Positions 58,011-64,000 of a stretch of DNA of 64,000 bases are shown in pieces. Below the pieces are notes generated by a model, which saw only the letters and a list, made by a program, of their open reading frames with translations, was not told the DNA's origin and did no database searches. Position 1 is the stretch's first letter; every line of letters starts with the position of its first letter. A program made the position numbers and the translations under genes. The DNA is from Eupeodes corollae. Taxonomy: Eukaryota; Arthropoda; Insecta; Diptera; Syrphidae. The stretch is taken from NCBI RefSeq assembly GCF_945859685.1, contig NC_079147.1, positions 259,026,572 through 259,090,571 on the forward strand. The letters are read 5' to 3'.

Positions 58011-61000
58011 AATGTTAATATAAATATACTAAAAATATCACACAAATTTGCTGATAAATCAACAAATCTCTCGAGTGTAAATTAAGGTAAAGGCTTCAAA
58101 GTTATTTGATTGTATACAAAATATTAATGTAACATAAAAAACTCTATCGTCGTTTTTTGTGTATGGAGTAAAAGCTTTCAAAAAACATCAGATTTTAGAC
58201 TTTAGCTCGAAAAAATTCATCAAAATACAAAATTATAATTATATAACAAGTTTTTAATAAATACACATTGATAAATAATTCTTCGCTTGGAAAAAAAGGT
58301 TGCCTTTTATCAAATATTAAGATTACAATTTTGTTTTATGTTTATTTTTTTGATTTAAACAACGTAGTTGAATGACTTTTTCGCTATCTGAATTAATTTT
58401 GTAAGAACGCCAACATTTAAGTGTATATAAAATGCTACACATACGACCATTTCTATGAAAAAATGCCAGCATATTGAAAAAATTTACCCTTTTTCCTTGC
58501 TTTCTCAGAATCTAACTTTTATGTAATTTTTATTTTAAAAAATTTCGCAGTATAAACAAAAGTGTATGTGAATTAAATTTTCGAGCTTTTAGTACCAAGT
58601 CGATGATATGCAATTTAACGTATTTATACATACCAACTTTACAAATACTTCGATCCTAAATAAACATAATATGCAATTTAATTAAGGATGAATCTAGGTA
58701 AATGAACTTTTAAGAGCTCCAACTTTATTTGATTTTCTAAAAAGTCACTCAAACTGTAAAATTGACACATGCTTTTTTTCAATATTGTTTAAAAATAAAA
58801 TAAATTCTTTTGTTACATAGACAAATATGTAACTTATGTAAAATACACCCCCATTCTAAAGTTAGAAACAAACACTTAATTTACCCTTGTCCTTTTACAC
58901 TTTTGCATCACTCATGGTAGAGCAATTGATATGAGTTGAGTACCCTGTTCACACATTGTTGAAAAATAGTTTTCCTTTTTTCTCTCTCAAGTTTCTGTTG
59001 AGATTTTTTTGCTTCTTTTTTCTTTGTGAAAAAGGATAGTTTTTCAAATCAGAGTCCTTTCCCTGCATTTACACAATCAAAAACTTATTAATGCTGCAGG
59101 CGGCTGGCAAATGACAGGACATTGGCAAAAAATTATATTAATGTTCATTCATAATACCTATGTGCCTCTTATACTAGGAGCCCATCAGTTATTTTATTTC
59201 GTCCTTTTTTTGCACTAAAATATGTGTGTTCGTATTATATGGTATAGGAACAATATCCTGCCAACCTTTTATCTGCTTCTCTCTCTCCTGTTATTATCAC
59301 AAAATACATTCATATACAGTTACACCAAATTCTTGCATACCAACTGCTGGATGCAGCAGCACAGGCAGATGAATCACCCGCCACATCCTACGTCCTACAG
59401 GATATTAGAATGTCGATAGATAGGATGAAGAGGGGCATGATATTTTTTGTATCTGTTTGGTTTGTTTGATTTTGTGAGTTTGTATCTAGTGGATTCCATG
59501 GTGTACTGTTGCTTGTTATCGATTGGCTTTCGATGCTGTTCATCCGATTGCAACACATGTCCTTTTGGTTATTGTCAAATTTTAAAATTGACTTTATCCT
59601 GGTTTGTTGTTGTGCATCAGCAAGAGGAGAGGCAAAAAGTTGAGTATGGTTGGTTTTAAGGGGGGTGGGGATATGGTCAACGTGGCAATAGAGTTTTTGA
59701 ATCTTTTATTTAAATTTAAATGAATTCTGCTTCAATGGAGTGTGTTACTGAATGGATTGAGTTACCAGTTTGCTCTTTTTCATTTTGTGTCGTCCTTTTT
59801 TTGACAATGGCGAGATGGCAACAAACTGAAGAGGAGGAGGCATAAAATACCTACCGTGTCTGTTGATTGGATGTTGCTGCAAATGCAATTAAAATTCAGA
59901 CCGTCCGAACATTTTTGTGCGCTTAATAAAATATATATATAAAAAGTTTTCCCAACATTCAGGACGAAAGAATATGAAAATTAAGGTGTGGTAAAAGTTT
60001 TTATAGAGGCATAGTGTAGTTCCCGCATACACCAAAGAAAAAAAAATTGATTTAATGAATTCCCTTGCTGCCACTGTCGTGGTCTACAATCTGCCGAATA
60101 AACTTTCTCTAATTTATATCTATTCATCTCAAGAATCCCACGTTAAATCCTATATTCGGCTGTTTGTTTCTTTATTCCTCACTGCGCTGGCCTTTCCGCA
60201 CATCAATAATATAGGTATAGCCCTCAGACGAGCAATCCAATGAACCATTAAGGACACAATGTGAAGTTTGTAGGTATGGGGGTTTTATATTTTTGTCTGT
60301 TTCTATATACATCCATAAATACATATTCCCCACAGTGATTTTCGGAAAATTAAATCATCATTACGTCAAATCATTTTCACTTTTTTGTTGTTTGCCTCTG
60401 CTGTGGAGTCCTATTTAAAGATCCTTTGGACCTTTATATGGATTTATGATGTGAGGTATGGGGTTGGAGTGCGAACGAATATTTTTTCTTACTGTTTTTT
60501 TTTTTGGTAAAATTTGGAATAAATATAGAAAACAAATCTCAGCACTCATGAAATGTATGAGGAGTGTGAAAAAGGAAAACACTAAAATCTCTTGCAAACG
60601 GAAAAGTTACAAAACACCAAAAATTTATTGTGAATGGGTTTTGTGAACGGTTGAATGAGATCCTGAAGGATTTGTTCTGTTCTGTTTCAATTTTTACCTA
60701 CATACATACATAAAAAAATCAACACTTGAATGGACAGAATGTAATGATTTTGTTTGTGTGTTTTGGTTATGATGAAATTTTAACTAGAATTGCAAGGATA
60801 TTTTTATTATTGTTTTTTTTTTTTCGTTTGTAATAAAAATGTTGACTTGATGATTTTTTTGTGGCAATATGCAAAGAAGAAATCCTTGTTAAGCTGAACA
60901 ATCAAAAATAAAATCTAAGGCTACTATTTTATTTGTTTCTGGTTAAGGTATATGAATTTATGAAGACGATTCGAAAAAAGGATAAATTATTAAAGATGCT

Positions 61001-61239
61001 GTGTTTGCATAAGAATTTTGTGCCTTTTTTGGAAACCCTTATAGTCCATGATATTCTTAGTAAGATATTAGATTAGATATTCTTAGTAACTAAAGTTTTT
61101 TTGCAAATTAAGTAGATATTGTATTTAATATTATGGTATTGTTTATTTAAGGTTATTTTTGTTTTATTTAAGTAGGTGATGACTGACTCAAAAACGTATA
61201 TCTGCTTTGTATGATGTGGAACATATGTATATGTGTAAG
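58011..61239. other. AT-rich DNA and unique block at 58.9-60.7 kb
   Basis: No gene recognised. Short frames at 59222-59659 and 60055-60243 have no known domain. The block 58900-60700 is less AT-rich, free of the repeat families seen elsewhere, and contains GGAGGAGGC and GGGGGGTGGGG patches near 59833 and 59660. Confidence 0.45.
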
Positions 61240-62935
61240 TTATCAACGTTTGAAAGCCAAGTCAAAAAACTTAACAGGCTTGCGCTCTTCTACCAAAACG
61301 TAAGCGGATTTGGTAGCAAGACTGCTGACATTTGTCTTAGCTCCCAATCATTTCCACACGACGTATTTGTTTTGACAGAGACGTGACTTGATTTCAGGTT
61401 TTTATGACACAGACATTTTCAGTCAAGTGTTCGAAGTTTACAGAAACGATCGTCATGGTGGTAATGCAAAGGATTTAGTTGGAGGTGTTCTTATAGCAGT
61501 CAAAATACATATTTCTCTTCTTCTGTAGCTTTTCCATTTAAATTATTAATTGAACTGGTTTGTGTAAAGATAATTGTACAGACTAAGATAATTTTCATTT
61601 AAAACTTCTACATTCCTCCAAAAAAGTTTGTTTATAACTACCTATATCTTCTTGGCATTAGACTATCTTATAAAATTGTCCAGCTCTGACACCAATATTT
61701 TACTTCTAGGTAATTTTAATTTACCACACATTGACTGGCGTCCATCCTTAGACGAATCCTGCATTGAAACCACTCCTTCTTTTTGTCAATTATTGGAACT
61801 ATTTCTTCTCGATAAAGTGCTTCTTTCTGACTTACAGCAAAAAAGCTGTATTAAAAACTCAAAAAATCGAATTCTCGATTTAGTCTTTTCTTCAGACGCT
61901 ATTAGTACTCTTGTTCTAGAATTTAGATCAGGAATAACTTATATTGATAGATATCACCCCCTTCGGACCTTTATTTTGACTTAAGTAATCACCTTACACA
62001 GTAATTCCTTTGATTGCTTATATAGTTTTGATTTAAGAAGAGCTTATTTCTAGCAGTTGTCTGAAGATTTAACCATTTCTGGAATTGCTGATACATAAGC
62101 ATTTTCTAAAATTGACGAAGCAGTTTCAACTTTTTATAAGATCCTTAATTATTGTTTGGAAAAAATATATCCTTAAAGAAATCAAGTAATACAAATTTTA
62201 GCCATCCTTGGTACACGAAAGAATTGCGTTAACTTTGTAACAAAAGAAATAACGCATGGAAAAAGTATCTCAAAACTCTGTCTCCAATCAATTTCTCTTT
62301 TTACTTTGAACTCCTTAACCAATATAAGTCTCTTTCTAATTTTTTAAATACTTGTTATGTTACTGATAAGGGCACCTCTTTGAAAGAGAATCCTAAAAAA
62401 TTTTGGAATTTTTTAAATTCGAAAAATAATCAGATGGCTTTCCAGTTAACTTCACTTACAAGAACCTTTCGTTTATAAAACTGTTTATATCTGTAACGCT
62501 TTTGCAACAAATTTCCGGAAGTCCTTTGATGAAGTATATTTTCATTATCTTCACTCCTTTTCCTAAACTATCTGTTGTCACATACCTGTGCTACTGAGTA
62601 GGGTCCTAATTCTTTTATCTGCGTTAAATGATGACTGCTCAGCCGGTTCCGATGGTATTCCCCCGATAATACTAAAAAAGTGTAGTAATGCCTTAGTTGA
62701 ACCTCCTACGTTCTTATTCAAACATGAAAAATTCCCAGCATATGGAAGAAGTCATTTTTAACACCAAAAAAGGTAACAAGTAGGATATAAGCAACTACAG
62801 GCCCAATGCAAAGCTTTCTTGCATTCCTAAAGTATTTGAACAAGTTTTTTGTGAAAGTGTAGAATTTTTTTGTAAGAATTTAATTTGCGAACACCAACAT
62901 GGTTTTGTGAAAAAAATATCAAACGTTAAAAATAA
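61240..62935 (+). pseudogene. CR1/Jockey-type retrotransposon relic, endonuclease to RT
   Basis: ALFYQNVSGFGSKTADICLS at 61290-61340 and VFVLTETW at about 61366 are the first endonuclease motifs of this element class. The open frame 61628-61984 carries LLLGNFNLPHIDWRPS and NRILDLVFSSD (normally GDFNLP and LDLVF), then YHPL. After frameshifts and stops the linker is visible near 62400 (NPKKFWNFLNSK). RT starts with CSAGSDGIPPIILKKCSNAL near 62639-62698, then NYRPNAKLSCIPKVFEQVF in mixed frames, and HQHGFV near 62900. It ends there, before the RT catalytic box. 3' truncated, or cut by the SINE that follows. Confidence 0.8.
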
Positions 62936-62943
62936 AGGTCAAG

Positions 62944-63232
62944 GTAGTATCCGTGGCATGATGGCTAGTGCGTTCGACTGTCATGCCAGATGTCTAGGGT
63001 TCGATCCCTGCCTGTGCCACCTTAAGTTTGAACTGAATCTTGCAAACAATTGACAAATTCTATAAGAGCAATTCTTGTCATGAAAAAGTGATTTCTTAAA
63101 TTAGCCGTTCGGATTCCGCATATAAACTGTAGGTTACCTCCATCTCTGCAATTACTCGCACACAGGAATGGTTGAGAGTTGTAAGTCACTAGGCACTCTC
63201 TACTGACTGTTGCGCCACCTAATTTATTTTAT
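62944..63232 (+). mobile_element. tRNA-derived SINE, copy B (best preserved)
   Basis: After GTAGTATCC comes a tRNA-like head at 62953-63021. A 7-bp acceptor-type stem pairs GTGGCAT with GTGCCAC, box A-like TGGCTAGTGCG lies at 62962-62972 and box B GGTTCGATCCC at 62998-63008, fitting the RNA polymerase III consensus. A body of about 200 bp follows, sharing CTTGTCATGAAAA, CAGGAATGGTTGAGAG and GTAAGTCAC with copy A. The end is GCGCCACCTAATTTATTTTA. The anticodon arm is imperfect, so this is not a functional tRNA gene. Target duplications are not clear here. Confidence 0.85.
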
Positions 63233-63700
63233 GCATAAGATCAAATCACACCTCCGGACCGAAGAACGCACCAAACAGTGACCTTTTGTAAATGTAATGG
63301 CCTCCCTTAAATTATTTGAGAAGCCTCGAAACCCCAAATACAACAATTTTGTTTATTAACATACCTACCAAGTGAGACTTGTGCTTCGTAGCTAAAAAAA
63401 AAATTGTTCGAAAAATCACCGTCCACCGCCACCGGTTGTTTAAGCACCCATTCGACGTATCTACGACGTTGTGAATGGTCAGGTGGCTTAAGTTGTTGCT
63501 TGAGCTGGACTTTATATGGATTTAGGTGTAGATCCAAATGCAAAAAACGTCATAATGTGGCATAAGACAGTCGTAATTCCTGAGGACCAGGAATGGATAT
63601 ACTCGGGTCTTCGCCAACACTTTCACTTACAGCAACTATATTTTCAGTGGTACAAGTGAAACGATGATGTACAGGCATAACAATATCTGTTATATACAAT
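63233..63700 (-). pseudogene. Tc1/mariner transposase relic
   Basis: On the minus strand VAVSESVGEDPSISIPGPQE (about 63600-63660) is the helix-turn-helix side. An open frame at 63307-63543 gives LHLDLHLNPYKVQLKQQLKP, RRRYVEWVLKQ, and FFSYEAQVSLGRYVNKQNC. In mariner relatives the segment FSDEAHF holds the first catalytic aspartate. Here it reads FSYEAQV, so the D is replaced by Y. After a stop, VTVWCVLRSGGVI is recognisable near 63250. The catalytic middle and C-terminus are missing where the SINE begins. Confidence 0.78.
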
Positions 63701-64000
63701 CTTTTCAAATTTCTTCAAAATTTTGGCAATTGCTTGGGTAGTAGGATATATAAACCGTAATCTCCTTTTAAATAACGATATTTGGCTGTGACAGAATTAC
63801 AATTTTTGTAGTAGGTTTTAACAATTTGTTTGGGACTATTAATCAAAGATTATCAGTTGGCCTATTCTTCTCTACACTCATTGAAAGAACGAACTTTTGT
63901 TTAAGATATAACTTGTCCTCAAAAGGCTAAATTTCATTAAAAAAAATGATTAAATTGTTTTAAGCTACTTACAAAATTACAAATATAACAACAAAATTGA
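63701..64000. other. AT-rich DNA at the right edge
   Basis: It may include the decayed N-terminal part of the mariner relic just before it, but I see no convincing motif. Confidence 0.4.

Noticed and set aside
62953..63021. Functional tRNA gene
   Set aside because: Imperfect anticodon arm, and the sequence is embedded in a ~290-bp unit shared with other SINE copies.

Overview
The window looks like AT-rich nuclear DNA from an insect, most likely a fly (Diptera). The evidence is indirect: tRNA-derived SINEs, RTE, LOA and Jockey/CR1-type non-LTR retrotransposons, Ty3/gypsy and Tc1/mariner relics, and DINE-1-like (Helentron-type) repeats, mixed with TG/CA, GAY and CAG microsatellites. I found no host protein-coding gene, rRNA or functional tRNA gene that I could defend. 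The open frames are short and belong to decayed mobile elements or are chance frames.

Layout. 1-450: cluster of ACTATT palindromes. 0.7-1.0 kb: fragment of a non-LTR reverse transcriptase (RT). 6.2-7.0 kb: first compact copy (A) of the dominant repeat, here called the HINE-like repeat. 8.1-8.8 kb: internally deleted mariner with inverted ends and TA target sites. 11.4-14.7 kb: gypsy gag-pol relic joined to a Jockey-like RT. 17.0-21.2 kb: dense nest made of a hAT-like element with long inverted ends (carrying a 153-bp MITE), a SINE with target-site duplications, a HINE-like copy and a long RTE retrotransposon. 24.0-27.5 kb: LOA-like retrotransposon between two HINE-like segments in opposite orientation. 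30.5-34.1 kb: SINE fragment, two CR1/Jockey pieces and an RTE copy. 36.2-38.0 kb: a SINE split by a HINE-like element, all inside a perfect 17-bp target-site duplication. 38.1-39.3 kb: Jockey/CR1 relic. 43.9-48.3 kb: HINE-like copies, two of them in head-to-tail tandem, and a mariner relic. 49.5-50.4 kb: third RTE copy. 53.5-56.3 kb: candidate DNA transposon with matching ends around a broken transposase-like gene. 56.3-58.0 kb: more HINE-like DNA. 61.2-63.7 kb: CR1/Jockey relic, SINE and mariner transposase relic.

Between these clusters lie blocks of apparently unique, less AT-rich sequence (about 2.6-4.7, 9.3-10.2, 15.4-16.6, 21.5-23.3, 28.5-30.0, 35.1-36.0, 41.0-41.7, 48.4-49.1, 51.2-52.3 and 58.9-60.7 kb). 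They could be regulatory DNA of a neighbouring or surrounding gene, but nothing in the sequence proves that.

The most informative content is the repeat biology. A family of roughly a dozen copies has 11-bp inverted ends, a 3' hairpin and ~171-bp internal repeats. A tRNA-derived SINE family has two copies with clear target duplications. A possible DNA transposon has unusual subterminal repeats. Boundaries were set by eye and are approximate unless a hairpin, inverted end or target duplication fixes them.
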